Below are positions 26,761 through 36,317 of a DNA stretch of 47,051 nucleotides, piece by piece. The notes below the pieces were generated by a model. The model was given only the letters and a program-made list of their open reading frames with translations. It did not search any database and was not told the DNA's origin. This DNA is from an uncultured Lachnospiraceae bacterium. Its GTDB lineage: Bacteria > Bacillota > Clostridia > Lachnospirales > Lachnospiraceae. The stretch lies in contig CAMJHQ010000026.1 in the NCBI GenBank assembly GCA_946405625.1, forward strand, positions 1-47,051, given 5' to 3'. How positions within the stretch are numbered: the first letter of the stretch is position 1; every line of letters starts with the position of its first letter. The translations under genes and the position numbers were made by a program.

Positions 26761-26816
26761 CAATATTTGTTTCCGAAACGGTACTGTACTATCTCCGATT
26801 CTTCTCACAAATATTG
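26761..26816 (-). promoter_or_regulatory. 5' stem-loop of the SGNH gene mRNA
   Basis: Perfect 10-bp arms CAATATTTGT/ACAAATATTG (26761-26770 and 26807-26816) enclose about 36 nt with smaller hairpins. The predicted transcription start (about 26812) falls at the beginning of the stem and its end abuts the AAAAGGA ribosome site. It could protect the 5' end or gate translation. Confidence 0.5.
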
Positions 26817-26818
26817 AA

Positions 26819-26847
26819 ATTTTACCTTATTTGGTTCTTTTTGTAAA
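26819..26847 (-). promoter_or_regulatory. Promoter of the SGNH hydrolase gene
   Basis: Minus strand TTTACA (26842-26847), 17-nt spacer, TAAAAT (26819-26824): one mismatch in each hexamer from consensus. It lies just behind the stop of the CAP-protein gene. Confidence 0.65.
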
Positions 26848-26852
26848 CCGCA

Positions 26853-28406
26853 TTATTTACCCGAAAGAGTCTTATCGATAGCCGCCTTCGCCTGCGAATA
26901 AGTCGCATTTCCGGAAGCCGATCTCTTTTCTCTCTTTCCGTTTCTTATAAAATGCAGATAATACGATGCATAATCATACTTATATGTCTGACGCAGATCC
27001 TTATAATTTACGATGTACTGATATACATTGAAATCTGCCTTTGCCTGACGCCTCTCTCTCATACCGTTCTTTATAAAATGGTTGAGAGTTGCTATATCAT
27101 CATTTCCAAAGGCTTTCTTAACATCAGGGTTCTTTGCCTGATAAGTATTGAAATCATAAACCGCGCTGTAATCAACACCGTTCAGTTTTGTAACCGGATT
27201 CTGAACAGTACTGCAGTTCGTTGCAGATCTGCCCTCTCGCTTTCCGTTCTTAACATAGTGCAGATAATACTTAGGAAGGTCATTGCCAAAGGCCAGTCTC
27301 AGATCCTGATATCTGTTCTTATATGCCTTCACATCAAAACCTGCCGATGCCTGACGGCCCTCACGCATTCCGTTATTCAGGAAATGTCTGAACAGTTTGT
27401 CCTGATCATTTCCGAAAGCAGCTTTCAGATCCGGATACTTATTCGCATAATATGCAGCATTAAAAACTGCCGAATAGTCTATACAGACTCTTCCTTCACG
27501 TTTACCGTTCTTAATATAATGCTGATAATACTTAACCAGATCATTACCAAAGGCCTTCCGCAGATCAGCATAATTATTCTTATATGAGATAACATTAAAT
27601 GTACTGTTTCCCTGACGGCCTTCCTTCATGCCGTACTTAAGGAAATGCTGAAAAGCTTTATTCTTATCACTGCCGAATGCTTTCTTAAGATCGGCATAAT
27701 GACTCAGATAATAATCAGCATCAAAAACAACCGAATAATCAAGTCCGTCTACCTTGAGGCTTCCGTTAAAAGCTTCTTCGATAACTCTGTCACCGAAGCA
27801 CTGAGCCCAGTAAATGTAATATCCTCCGTTCATTTTAACACAGCCGATACCCACACTTTTATATGTTTCGTTGAGGATATTCTTTCTGTGTCCGGAAGAA
27901 TTCATCCAGCTATCCATAACAGATGATGCCGTACTCTGCCCTGCCGCAATATTCTCGCCGCATGCAAAAAGTCCGTTCCATCCGTTTTCCTTACTTGCCA
28001 TAGGATATGCAGAAAAGCATTTGCTTCCGTCAGGTCTTATATGATCAAACTTAACGGTAATCTCAGCTGCTCTACCCATAGCAACATCCATAAGTCTCTT
28101 ATCCATAGTAAGCTTCTTAAGACCGTACTTGGCTCTTTCCTTATTCATTATCTCAAGGACCTGCCAGGCCATATTGTCATCTCGCGTAACATTATATGTT
28201 CTTCCGCCGAAGCTTATACTCTTAAGTATCTGACCATCGCCCGATATCACCGGAGCAACAGTCAAGGCTGCATCTACAGTTTCCGTCGTCTTAGGGAGCT
28301 CAGCTGCAAAAACAGCCTGAGCCGGTAAATAAGCTACAATAAGTACTGCTGTAAGCATCAATGCTATGATGCGTCTTATAGCATTCTCTCTTCTCTTAGT
28401 TCCCAT
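26853..28406 (-). CDS. Secreted CAP-domain protein with three surface repeats
   Basis: 517 residues. A signal peptide (about 1-34, ending VFAAE) is followed by a CAP/SCP domain (about 75-215) with MNKERAKYGLKKLTMD, the His of VKFDHIRPDG, GENIAAGQSTASSVMDSW and SSGHRKNILNETYKSVGIG. CAP proteins of bacteria are secreted and mostly of unknown activity. Three copies of the paired repeat follow (about 222-500, e.g. DADYYLSHYADLKKAFGS and SYKNNYADLRKAFGNDLVKY). A short Ser/Lys tail ends the protein. GGAGG lies nine bases before ATG 28406. No clear promoter was found upstream. Confidence 0.9.
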   Translation of the reverse strand: MGTKRRENAIRRIIALMLTAVLIVAYLPAQAVFAAELPKTTETVDAALTVAPVISGDGQILKSISFGGRTYNVTRDDNMAWQVLEIMNKERAKYGLKKLTMDKRLMDVAMGRAAEITVKFDHIRPDGSKCFSAYPMASKENGWNGLFACGENIAAGQSTASSVMDSWMNSSGHRKNILNETYKSVGIGCVKMNGGYYIYWAQCFGDRVIEEAFNGSLKVDGLDYSVVFDADYYLSHYADLKKAFGSDKNKAFQHFLKYGMKEGRQGNSTFNVISYKNNYADLRKAFGNDLVKYYQHYIKNGKREGRVCIDYSAVFNAAYYANKYPDLKAAFGNDQDKLFRHFLNNGMREGRQASAGFDVKAYKNRYQDLRLAFGNDLPKYYLHYVKNGKREGRSATNCSTVQNPVTKLNGVDYSAVYDFNTYQAKNPDVKKAFGNDDIATLNHFIKNGMRERRQAKADFNVYQYIVNYKDLRQTYKYDYASYYLHFIRNGKREKRSASGNATYSQAKAAIDKTLSGK

Positions 28407-28675
28407 AAGCCATGTCCTCCGATAAAATGCATTTATAACTCGTTATAACATTTTTAACCCCCTATTAGTCTCTTTTAATACAATATAATCCTCTGTGTAT
28501 AATTTTACAAAATTCAACTTATCATGTCCATATAAACTTACCCTCAGACACACCAAATCTGATGATCATCCGCCGCACACACGTGACCTTCGTCCTGTGA
28601 GGCTTCACATGGTTTCCGGGCATAATTCCCATGCATAATTCCCATGCATAATTCCCATGCAAATATATGGCATCA
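28407..28675. other. Intergenic region with a short tandem repeat
   Basis: 269 bases between the CAP gene and the upstream NlpC/P60-like gene. It holds three exact tandem copies of the 13-mer CATAATTCCCATG (28621-28659), starting 17 nt from the upstream stop, and a small hairpin TGTGA/TCACA near 28600. I see neither a convincing terminator nor a good promoter. Confidence 0.55.
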
Positions 28676-30805
28676 TCAGTGTTGTGACACCGGCAGAAGA
28701 TATATCCTGTTTTCCGAAGAAACCGGCGTTACATTTGTTATCTGATTTCCCGGATTGCTTCCGTCATAAAGCACCGTGTAACCAAGTCTTCCGAGTCCCG
28801 TCGTGGCAACAGCCGTATGCCACATCTTATCATAGATCACCTCATCGCCCCAGAAGAATCCCATATGATTATCATACATATTTCCGTACTCATCATAATA
28901 TCCGTAAGAGCCTGTACTATCAAAGATCAGAATATCTCCCTTCTTCGCTATGCCGTCACTAAGAAGTTCCGATACAGAGCTGTAGGTATAAACATCTATA
29001 TCGCCTTTCGACCTATGCTCATCCGCAAAAGCGACCCATGTGGATGCCTGATACGGATTAGGATATTCTGAAAGGATTTCCGAGCTGTATGTCGTATCCC
29101 TTATAACTATATCGGTATTGCAGCCTATACTCTGAAGAGCAATGGTCACAAAGCTCGCACACTGAATTCCGTAACTTATGCTGTACTTCTCATAAAACTC
29201 CGGACTATACACATCAATATATGGCTTTCCGAGATAGGCCTTTTGATTTTCGGTAAGATAATCTACCAGATTCCGCTTCCCGCCGAGATAATGATCAATC
29301 GATCTCTTATTATCCTTAGCATATAAAATCCCCGGAGCCACGTCTGCACGAACTCCGAAAAGCTTTATCCATCCGAGGCCCTCAAGTGTATTTATCTCTC
29401 CCTGTTCAGAAGTATATATATACTTCTTCACTTCCGACTTAGCTTTCGGATTGATCAGCGTATAATAATCCTGTCTTGATGTCGGATCAATATACCAGCA
29501 TATTCCTTCGGAACGCCATCCGTTCTTCAGGCAATTATCATATTCGGATTTATGTTGTGTAAATCTGTGCCCATATCCCGGCTTATATATTCTATAGACC
29601 GGAATCCCCGTTCCGTCTCTATAGCTCCATACCATACCTTCGCTTGACCACTCCTTCGATCTGAGAAGCTTATCCTTCTCGGCAATATCAGAAGTCAGAA
29701 GATGCTCTCCTGTCGATCTGTTATAAAGCCTGAAAACATCTCCGGATACAACCTGTCCGTTCAAGGTTTTCTCGCCTGCTGTCTTATCTCCTGCAGCATC
29801 GGTATAAACCGCCTTACGGCCTTCCTTCTTACCATACTTCAGATAATGCATATAATAATCCTTAAAATCATCATTATATTCATTCTGAAGATCTTCATAT
29901 AGATTGGAATATACACGGATATTGAAGTTCTGATTCGCAATCCTCCTCTCCTTCATTCCGTTCTTTATGAAATGTCTAAGAGTCGCGATATCATCATCAC
30001 CGAATGCGTCCTTCACATCCGAATTTCTTTTCTGATATTCACTAAAATCATAAACAGCACTGTAATCCTTACCGTCAAGTCCGGTCACCGGATCCACAAC
30101 TGTTTTCACATTCTCGGAAACACGTTTTTCTTTTGTTCCGTACTTTATATAGTGAAGATAATATTTTGTAAGATCATTTCCGTATGTAAGTCTGAGATCC
30201 TGATAGGCTCTTCGATAAGAGTGAACATCGAAGCTCTGCTTAGCCTGTCTGCCCTCTCTCATTCCGTTTCTTACAAAATGTCTGATTGCAAGAACATCAT
30301 CATCACCGAAAGCCGCTCTGAGATCCGGATATTTAGCAAGATAATAATCGGCATCAAATACCGCGGAATAATCAGTTCCCTTATAAACCGTGATACTGCC
30401 GACCCTCTTATCACAGCCCGTAGCCTTACGTCCCTCACGCAGACCGTATTTCAGATAATGAAGATAATACTTCTTATAATCATCCCCGAATGCTGTACGT
30501 AGATCGGGATATTGCCTCATATACGAATTGATATCAAATTCCCTTGATGCAATTCTCTTTTCAGACATTCCTCGATTTTCAAAATGTCTGTGTGCATTAA
30601 CTCTGTCTTCTGCCGAACCCGAACCGTATACGGCTTTTACATCAGGATTCATTTCCATATAATACTCATAATCATATATGGGTCCGTAAAAATCATCGAT
30701 CGGCTCTTCTTCGGCAGCATAAACCGTCTTTGAATATAGCAATAAAAGCAGCATAAATGAAATCATCATCTCAACTGCTCTTTTTCTTCTTCGTCGTGAC
30801 ACCAT
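28676..30805 (-). CDS. Secreted protein: three surface repeats, DUF5648 domain, NlpC/P60-like C-terminus
   Basis: 709 residues from ATG 30805 (GGAGG four bases upstream); the longer frame to 30847 is not needed and would spoil the signal peptide. The signal (about 1-31) is followed by three paired repeats (about 35-330), a domain with FRLYNRSTGEHLLTSD and VYRIYKPGYGHRFTQ (about 355-490), which matches DUF5648-type repeats from secreted hydrolases, and a C-terminal domain (about 518-709). That last domain has YGIQCASFVTIALQ and YDNHMGFFWGD, so it looks like a remote NlpC/P60 cysteine peptidase with Cys and His in place. A role in cutting peptidoglycan or a related peptide is inferred. Order of modules differs from the other repeat proteins: here the anchor is N-terminal. 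Confidence 0.82.
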   Translation of the reverse strand: MVSRRRRKRAVEMMISFMLLLLLYSKTVYAAEEEPIDDFYGPIYDYEYYMEMNPDVKAVYGSGSAEDRVNAHRHFENRGMSEKRIASREFDINSYMRQYPDLRTAFGDDYKKYYLHYLKYGLREGRKATGCDKRVGSITVYKGTDYSAVFDADYYLAKYPDLRAAFGDDDVLAIRHFVRNGMREGRQAKQSFDVHSYRRAYQDLRLTYGNDLTKYYLHYIKYGTKEKRVSENVKTVVDPVTGLDGKDYSAVYDFSEYQKRNSDVKDAFGDDDIATLRHFIKNGMKERRIANQNFNIRVYSNLYEDLQNEYNDDFKDYYMHYLKYGKKEGRKAVYTDAAGDKTAGEKTLNGQVVSGDVFRLYNRSTGEHLLTSDIAEKDKLLRSKEWSSEGMVWSYRDGTGIPVYRIYKPGYGHRFTQHKSEYDNCLKNGWRSEGICWYIDPTSRQDYYTLINPKAKSEVKKYIYTSEQGEINTLEGLGWIKLFGVRADVAPGILYAKDNKRSIDHYLGGKRNLVDYLTENQKAYLGKPYIDVYSPEFYEKYSISYGIQCASFVTIALQSIGCNTDIVIRDTTYSSEILSEYPNPYQASTWVAFADEHRSKGDIDVYTYSSVSELLSDGIAKKGDILIFDSTGSYGYYDEYGNMYDNHMGFFWGDEVIYDKMWHTAVATTGLGRLGYTVLYDGSNPGNQITNVTPVSSENRIYLLPVSQH

Positions 30806-30960
30806 AAACCCTCCGGCGAAATAGAAAAATGCAGATACCATCCACACATATCAATAGTTACAAATCTCCCAAAATTAACTATCGCTTCGCTATCATTACG
30901 ATACCGTCACAAAAATGATAATTTTATTCAGCTATATTTAATTGTCTTATAATTATGATA

Positions 30961-30990
30961 TAGGGTGCCGCAGCACTCTGTGGCACCCTA
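30961..30990 (-). terminator. Terminator-like hairpin at the end of the dapF-rmlA run
   Basis: 13-bp arms TAGGGTGCCGCAG/CTGTGGCACCCTA with one wobble pair, 21 nt behind the rmlA stop. On the minus strand it is followed by TATCATAATTATAAG, only moderately U-rich. It closes the long unidirectional run. Confidence 0.65.
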
Positions 30991-31010
30991 TTATAAATAC
31001 TTTTTTCAGT

Positions 31011-31880
31011 CTACAGACCGTTTGCTATATCAACAAGATAAGCACCGTATGCAGTCTTCATAAGAGGTTCAGCAAGTTTAAGCAGCTGGTCTCTGTCTAT
31101 AAAACCCTTTCTGAAAGCAATCTCTTCGATACAGGATATATACATACCCTGTCTCTTCTGAAATGCAGCAACAAAGTCCGCAGCATCAAGAAGCATATCA
31201 TGATTGCCTGTATCCAGCCATGCAAATCCGCGGCCGAGAGTTTCGACCATAAGAGTACCTCTGTCGAGATATTCATTATTGATCGATGTAATCTCTATCT
31301 CACCTCTTGCAGAAGGCTTAACATTCTTTGCGATCTCAACTACATCATTATCGTAGAAATAAAGTCCCGGTACTGCATAATTAGATTTCGGATGTTCCGG
31401 CTTCTCCTCTATTGAAAGAGCCTTTCCTTCCGCATCAAACTCTACTACGCCATACTCTCTCGGGTCCTTTACGTAATAACCAAAGATTGTTGCTCCCTTT
31501 TCTCTTTCTGCTGCTCTTGTAAGAACATTTGAGAAATGCTGTCCGTAGAATATATTATCTCCGAGAACAAGTGCTACTCTGTCATTTCCTATAAACTCTT
31601 CACCGATTATAAATGCATCCGCAAGTCCTCTCGGGCTTTCCTGCACTGCATACGAAAAGCTCATTCCAAGCTGTGATCCGTCTCCGAAGAGTTCCTTGAA
31701 TACAGGAAGATCTCTCGGTGTAGAAATGATAAGAACCTCTCTTATCCCTGCAAGCATAAGCGTTGACAGCGGATAATAGATCATCGGCTTATCATAAACC
31801 GGCATGATCTGCTTTGATACCGCCTTTGTAAGCGGATAGAGCCTTGTGCCGGAGCCTCCGGCAAGTATTATTCCCTTCAT
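31011..31880 (-). CDS. rmlA: Glucose-1-phosphate thymidylyltransferase
   Basis: 289 residues, the usual length. The start [18 protein letters not shown], the glucose/nucleotide site [19 protein letters not shown] and the acidic metal site [10 protein letters not shown] are those of RmlA. It makes dTDP-glucose from dTTP and glucose-1-phosphate, the first step toward dTDP-L-rhamnose. The rmlB, rmlC and rmlD genes are not in this window. GGAGG lies six bases before the start, 19 nt behind the autolysin gene. It fits a rhamnose-containing surface glycan exported by the Wzm/Wzt pair in the same run. Confidence 0.96.
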   Translation of the reverse strand: MKGIILAGGSGTRLYPLTKAVSKQIMPVYDKPMIYYPLSTLMLAGIREVLIISTPRDLPVFKELFGDGSQLGMSFSYAVQESPRGLADAFIIGEEFIGNDRVALVLGDNIFYGQHFSNVLTRAAEREKGATIFGYYVKDPREYGVVEFDAEGKALSIEEKPEHPKSNYAVPGLYFYDNDVVEIAKNVKPSARGEIEITSINNEYLDRGTLMVETLGRGFAWLDTGNHDMLLDAADFVAAFQKRQGMYISCIEEIAFRKGFIDRDQLLKLAEPLMKTAYGAYLVDIANGL

Positions 31881-31899
31881 GTCATTCCTCCCCTATCTT

Positions 31900-34398
31900 C
31901 TAATATGTCTTGATAGCTGACATAATCTTCTTTATCTTAACTGCATAATCCTTATCGCTTGCCCAGCCCTTACCCCAAGGATTGTTCGGGATAGAAAGGT
32001 ACTCGACATACATACCTGTTCCTCTTGTTACAAGGTGGAATCTCGGATCTACCTGAGGATTCTTAAGAGGATCCTTTGAAGCATAAGCCTTAAGGTGCTG
32101 AACCTGCGCTCTTACACCTTCTCTGACTGTATTGAACTTAGCTACATTTCTGTTGGCTGCACTGTCAGTAGCACCCATTCCCGCGAAGTTCTTATCTTCA
32201 ATGCTTACAAGTCCGCCGTACCTGAGGTAACCTGTTTCAAGAAGCATCTGAGCAAATGCGACCTCAACCTTTACACCTTCGGCCTTACACTCTTCGATAT
32301 ATATCTGGCAGAAAGCTTCGATTGTCGGAGCATCTGTACTCTTATAATAATCAGGGTATTTCGCATTTGCATTAAAATACTTAACCATCTGATTCTTTGT
32401 TACCGATGCAGTACCCATTATCGGATAATAAGCAGCTGTACCCTTAGCCTTTTCTCTAAGATTCTGATAAGTATTCTTATCATAACTTTCCTTAGCCTGG
32501 CGCCACTCCTTGATACCATAGGTTGCAAAATGTTTGATCAGTGCTTCTTCATTATATGCTCCGAAAGCCTTCTGAAGATCGGTATTATGCTCATAATAAT
32601 AATTATAATCATATACCGCACCGTAATCTATTCCGTTATATACAGTCACCGCATTCTGAAGCTTCGGAACACCCGTTGAAACACGATGTTCAAACTGTCC
32701 GTGCTTTATATAATGCGTATAATAAGCTGTCAGATTTCCGCCAAAGGCTTTTCTGAGATCCTGATTTGCATTTCTGTAAGAAACTACATCAAAGGTTGAC
32801 TTTGCCTGTCTTCCTTCTTTCATTCCGTACTGAACAAAATGCTTGAGAAGCTTATACTCATCATATCCGATAGCCTTCTGAAGGTCCTTATACTTATTAT
32901 AATAATAATTCATGTCATAAACGGCACTGAAATCCACATTATTAAATACTGTAAGCGGATTCTGAAGTGTCGGTGCACCTGTTGCCTTACGGCCTTCCTT
33001 TCGGCCGTTCTTTATATAATGCAGATAATACTTTACTAGATTGTTTCCGAAAGCAACTCTGAGGTCGGCATACAGATTTCTGTAAGATTGAACATCGAAG
33101 GTTGCCTTCGCCTGACGTCCCTCTTTCATTCCGTACTGAACGAAATGCTTTATAGCCTTCTGATCGTCATATCCGATTACCGCTCTTAAGTCTGCATACT
33201 TATTAATATAATAATCATACTCATATACAGCACTGTAATCAACGCCGTTATAAACGGTTGTTCCAGAAAGCTTCTGTTTCTTCTTTTCCTCTTCACTCAG
33301 TGCTCCCAGGCCCTTACGTTCCTCTCTGAGTCCGAACTGCTCATAATGCGTATAATACTTCTTCAGATCTCCGCCGAAAGCCTTCTGGAGATCGGTATAA
33401 TTATTCTTATAATCATCGACATTGAAGGTTGCTATAGCCTGACGGCCTTCCTTCATTCCATATCTTGTGAAATGTATAAGTGCTCCGACAGGATCGTTTC
33501 CGTATGCAGCCTTAACATCATCATTATGGCTTATATAATAATTAAAATCATATACATCGCTGTAATCGACTCCTCTGTTGATCGTAACAGCGCCTGTACT
33601 CTGTGAAAAATTATTCAGACCATAGTAATTGATGATTCCTCTTGCATCGGCCTGTGCAAGAGCCTTAAGCTTTGCATCTGTAGATAAGTATTTTGATAAA
33701 TCGGAAGTATTGGTAATAAATGCATGTTCCACAATGATTCCGGGAACATGGTTTAACTTACCCTGTCTTACGATTGAATAATAATCACTTAGCGATCCGT
33801 CCGGATACTTGGTACCATTCGCTGTCAGTCTCATAAAAAGACCCTTGTTAGAAAGCCCAAGCTTTACAAGTTCGTTCAGGATAGACTGTCCGAGACCGTT
33901 TGCTTCTTTATAAACCTGCTTATCATAGTTCGCATTCGGAACACATATCAAAGCACCGTTTGCATCAGTATTATCAGATGCATTATTATGAATACTGATG
34001 AGGGCATCCGCATTTACTGTTGCAGCATATGCACCAATTCTACTAAAGTCAACATTTAGATTTAAACCGGTTCTGGTCATATATACCCTAACATTCGGAT
34101 ACTTCTCAAGTTCAGCCTTTAGATAAGTAGCTATCTTGAGATTTACATCTCTTTCTAAGTAGGTTACACCATTAAGCGTTCCTTTCGCTCCTACATCAGA
34201 CCCATCATGTCCCGGATCGATCAGGAATGTATAAACTGCTCTGTGGTTTGTGTTCGCAAGATCAACAGATGCTGCATCGTTTGTAACTGTTTCGGATGTT
34301 ACTCCCGCTGCCTTTACTGTTGGTACATTAATCATGGAAATCGCTAAGAGTATCACTAAAATCGCTGCAACTACCCTTCTTCCCGATTTTAATTTCAT
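31900..34398 (-). CDS. Bifunctional autolysin: amidase_3, surface repeats, glucosaminidase
   Basis: 832 residues from ATG 34398 (AAAAGGAG upstream); the longer frame to 34455 overlaps the previous gene and is not used. After a signal peptide (about 1-31) comes an N-acetylmuramoyl-L-alanine amidase (amidase_3, about 53-245) with its zinc ligands His in DPGHDG (about 64), Glu in YLERDVNL (about 80) and His in SIHNNA (about 134), and the catalytic Glu in VEHAF (about 222). Three complete paired repeats plus a degenerate half follow (about 265-640), then a glucosaminidase domain (about 655-832) with LLETGYLRYGG (Glu about 719). Both ends cut peptidoglycan while the repeats sit in the middle. The gene starts 13 nt after the methyltransferase gene. 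Confidence 0.94.
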   Translation of the reverse strand: MKLKSGRRVVAAILVILLAISMINVPTVKAAGVTSETVTNDAASVDLANTNHRAVYTFLIDPGHDGSDVGAKGTLNGVTYLERDVNLKIATYLKAELEKYPNVRVYMTRTGLNLNVDFSRIGAYAATVNADALISIHNNASDNTDANGALICVPNANYDKQVYKEANGLGQSILNELVKLGLSNKGLFMRLTANGTKYPDGSLSDYYSIVRQGKLNHVPGIIVEHAFITNTSDLSKYLSTDAKLKALAQADARGIINYYGLNNFSQSTGAVTINRGVDYSDVYDFNYYISHNDDVKAAYGNDPVGALIHFTRYGMKEGRQAIATFNVDDYKNNYTDLQKAFGGDLKKYYTHYEQFGLREERKGLGALSEEEKKKQKLSGTTVYNGVDYSAVYEYDYYINKYADLRAVIGYDDQKAIKHFVQYGMKEGRQAKATFDVQSYRNLYADLRVAFGNNLVKYYLHYIKNGRKEGRKATGAPTLQNPLTVFNNVDFSAVYDMNYYYNKYKDLQKAIGYDEYKLLKHFVQYGMKEGRQAKSTFDVVSYRNANQDLRKAFGGNLTAYYTHYIKHGQFEHRVSTGVPKLQNAVTVYNGIDYGAVYDYNYYYEHNTDLQKAFGAYNEEALIKHFATYGIKEWRQAKESYDKNTYQNLREKAKGTAAYYPIMGTASVTKNQMVKYFNANAKYPDYYKSTDAPTIEAFCQIYIEECKAEGVKVEVAFAQMLLETGYLRYGGLVSIEDKNFAGMGATDSAANRNVAKFNTVREGVRAQVQHLKAYASKDPLKNPQVDPRFHLVTRGTGMYVEYLSIPNNPWGKGWASDKDYAVKIKKIMSAIKTY

Positions 34399-34411
34399 AA
34401 ATTCTCTCCTT

Positions 34412-36310
34412 TTATTGCTTTTTCTGAGAGTTCTTTCCTGACAGCTTACTGTCAACAGAACGCTTCAGTTTTCCTCCGACCAATCCCACACCATATATAG
34501 GATTTCTGATCGCATGTCTCATTTTTTCCACTTTCTCACATAATGCGTTATATTGTGCCTCATACTGTCTTGTCTTTAGGAGAAGCAGATTATCCTTATG
34601 CTGAAGCAGAAGATCTATATCATTAACCGGCTTCAGGTACCCGGATGTATAATTCTTATCCGGATCCGTGCCGTATATTTTTCTCTGGAAGGCCTTCTCA
34701 AGCTCATCGAAAGTCTTTATATCATTCTCCGAGAAGCCCGCCTTCTTCATAAACTCATCATAACCTATCCGTTCTGTCAGGCGGCTCTTATGCTCATAAT
34801 ATGCATAATGATAAATCCTGTAGGTTATGAACCTTATCGGAACAGGGAATTTCATTACCCATTCATAATCGATAACATAAAGCCCATCATCTTCGGTAAC
34901 AATGAAGTTACTCAGTATCTCATCCAGATTAGCGGGACATACAGCTCTCTTATCTTCCATATCCGAAAGCGTTTCGAAGAGTGGTGTATTCTCCTTAACA
35001 TCAAACATTTCGGAGAACTCTTTCGTCAACTCAAAATCCGAAATACATTTCTCATTATAATTCTGTATAAGTCCGGCTGCCTTATTAAGCTTATCAAGTA
35101 TCTTTTCTAAAGGATCATTATCATAATCTATCTCCGAACCGAGAGGTTTTCCCTTTACGTAAGGATAACTGATCCTATTGTCCCGGATCTCGCCCTGAAC
35201 AGACTTAATATCCTTATAAAGAAGTCTCAGTTCTTCTCTGTTATCACGAAGCCTTTCTATACTTCCGTCGCCGTGAAGCATCCTCTTCTCGACATATCTG
35301 GTACCGCTCCGTCTTACGATCCTCGTCTCCATTCTGTAGTCACGGCTTCTGAGACTGTTATACTTCGCATAGAAAACCTCCGGAGCACCGACTTCTCCCT
35401 TATCGCCTGCGATAACGAGGAAAGAGTTTGCAAAGAAAGGAAACATTCCGTCTTCGCATATCGAATCATATGCTTTTACTTCATCAAAGAGAAGATATCT
35501 TTCTCTGTCATAATTCGGTGATATATCCTTGATGCTTCCCTTCTTCGGAAGTCTCTTATCCGAATAGATTTCAACAGGCATCTTATAATCCGGTACCGGA
35601 TAATAGAAAGCCGTATCGGTAAAACCGGTATCTCTCAGCATTTCATCGAGTTTCTGTCTGGAAAATGTTCTTACCCGGTCTACTCCGGCATATCCGATTA
35701 TTCCGTCGAATCTCTTGCCTGTATGATCTTCTGCCGCGCCGGCCCAGTACTTGAGACCATATTTGTTCTCAATGGCGATTATAAGCTTTCCGCCCGGTGC
35801 AAGATAATCCTTTGCCCGCTCGAGCATTTCCATGAAAGGATTCTCTCCGCCGACATAATATATCGAATATTCAAGCACACCGATAAGTGTTACATAATCA
35901 AACTTTTGTTCCAGCTTGATATCCTTGAAATTACCGACATAGATCGTGATATTTTTCTTATCGCCGTTTCTGTTTGCATTTATCAGCGAACGTTTCTTTG
36001 AAAGATCGATGCATGTCACCGAAGCAGCTTTATCGGCAAGCACACCTGTAACAGCTCCGCATCCGGAACCTATTTCGAGTACCGTTGCTCCTTCCTTCAT
36101 GTCATACCACTCCAGGATATTTCGTCTTATATCCGAGAAATGATACAGCACCGCCCAATCTTTCTCTTCGGCTATTCTTTTTTCAAGTTCTGTCTCAGAA
36201 TTATTTTCAGCTATTTCAAGAAGTCTGTCTTCTATATCTCCATCACTGTAGCTGTCACTTCCGCGATAGAAGTCATAATTCAGTGTGACATTTCCTACTA
36301 TCTCTTCCAT
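34412..36310 (-). CDS. SAM methyltransferase with kinase-like domain and coiled coil (WbdD-like)
   Basis: 632 residues, no signal peptide. Residues about 40-250 form a class I methyltransferase with the SAM site ATVLEIGSGCGAVTGVLA. Residues about 315-545 look like a divergent protein-kinase fold: a beta-3-like Lys in RYVEKRML, an Asn in ILSNFIV and a DFG-like Asp in YVIDYEWVMKF. Residues near 575-605 (LLLQHKDNLLLLKTRQYEAQ) look like a coiled coil. This order is that of WbdD, which in E. coli O9a caps a polymannan with methyl and phosphate and so sets chain length. The gene sits seven nt behind the Wzt-like gene, as expected for that job. The capping role is inference; the methyltransferase call is secure. 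Confidence 0.78.
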   Translation of the reverse strand: MEEIVGNVTLNYDFYRGSDSYSDGDIEDRLLEIAENNSETELEKRIAEEKDWAVLYHFSDIRRNILEWYDMKEGATVLEIGSGCGAVTGVLADKAASVTCIDLSKKRSLINANRNGDKKNITIYVGNFKDIKLEQKFDYVTLIGVLEYSIYYVGGENPFMEMLERAKDYLAPGGKLIIAIENKYGLKYWAGAAEDHTGKRFDGIIGYAGVDRVRTFSRQKLDEMLRDTGFTDTAFYYPVPDYKMPVEIYSDKRLPKKGSIKDISPNYDRERYLLFDEVKAYDSICEDGMFPFFANSFLVIAGDKGEVGAPEVFYAKYNSLRSRDYRMETRIVRRSGTRYVEKRMLHGDGSIERLRDNREELRLLYKDIKSVQGEIRDNRISYPYVKGKPLGSEIDYDNDPLEKILDKLNKAAGLIQNYNEKCISDFELTKEFSEMFDVKENTPLFETLSDMEDKRAVCPANLDEILSNFIVTEDDGLYVIDYEWVMKFPVPIRFITYRIYHYAYYEHKSRLTERIGYDEFMKKAGFSENDIKTFDELEKAFQRKIYGTDPDKNYTSGYLKPVNDIDLLLQHKDNLLLLKTRQYEAQYNALCEKVEKMRHAIRNPIYGVGLVGGKLKRSVDSKLSGKNSQKKQ

Positions 36311-36317
36311 ATAAAAC

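Noticed and set aside
25800-27700. Regularly spaced similar DNA segments that look like a CRISPR array at first glance
   Set aside because: The spacing is about 130-150 nt within open reading frames, copies differ, and they encode the DLRKAFG-type protein repeats.
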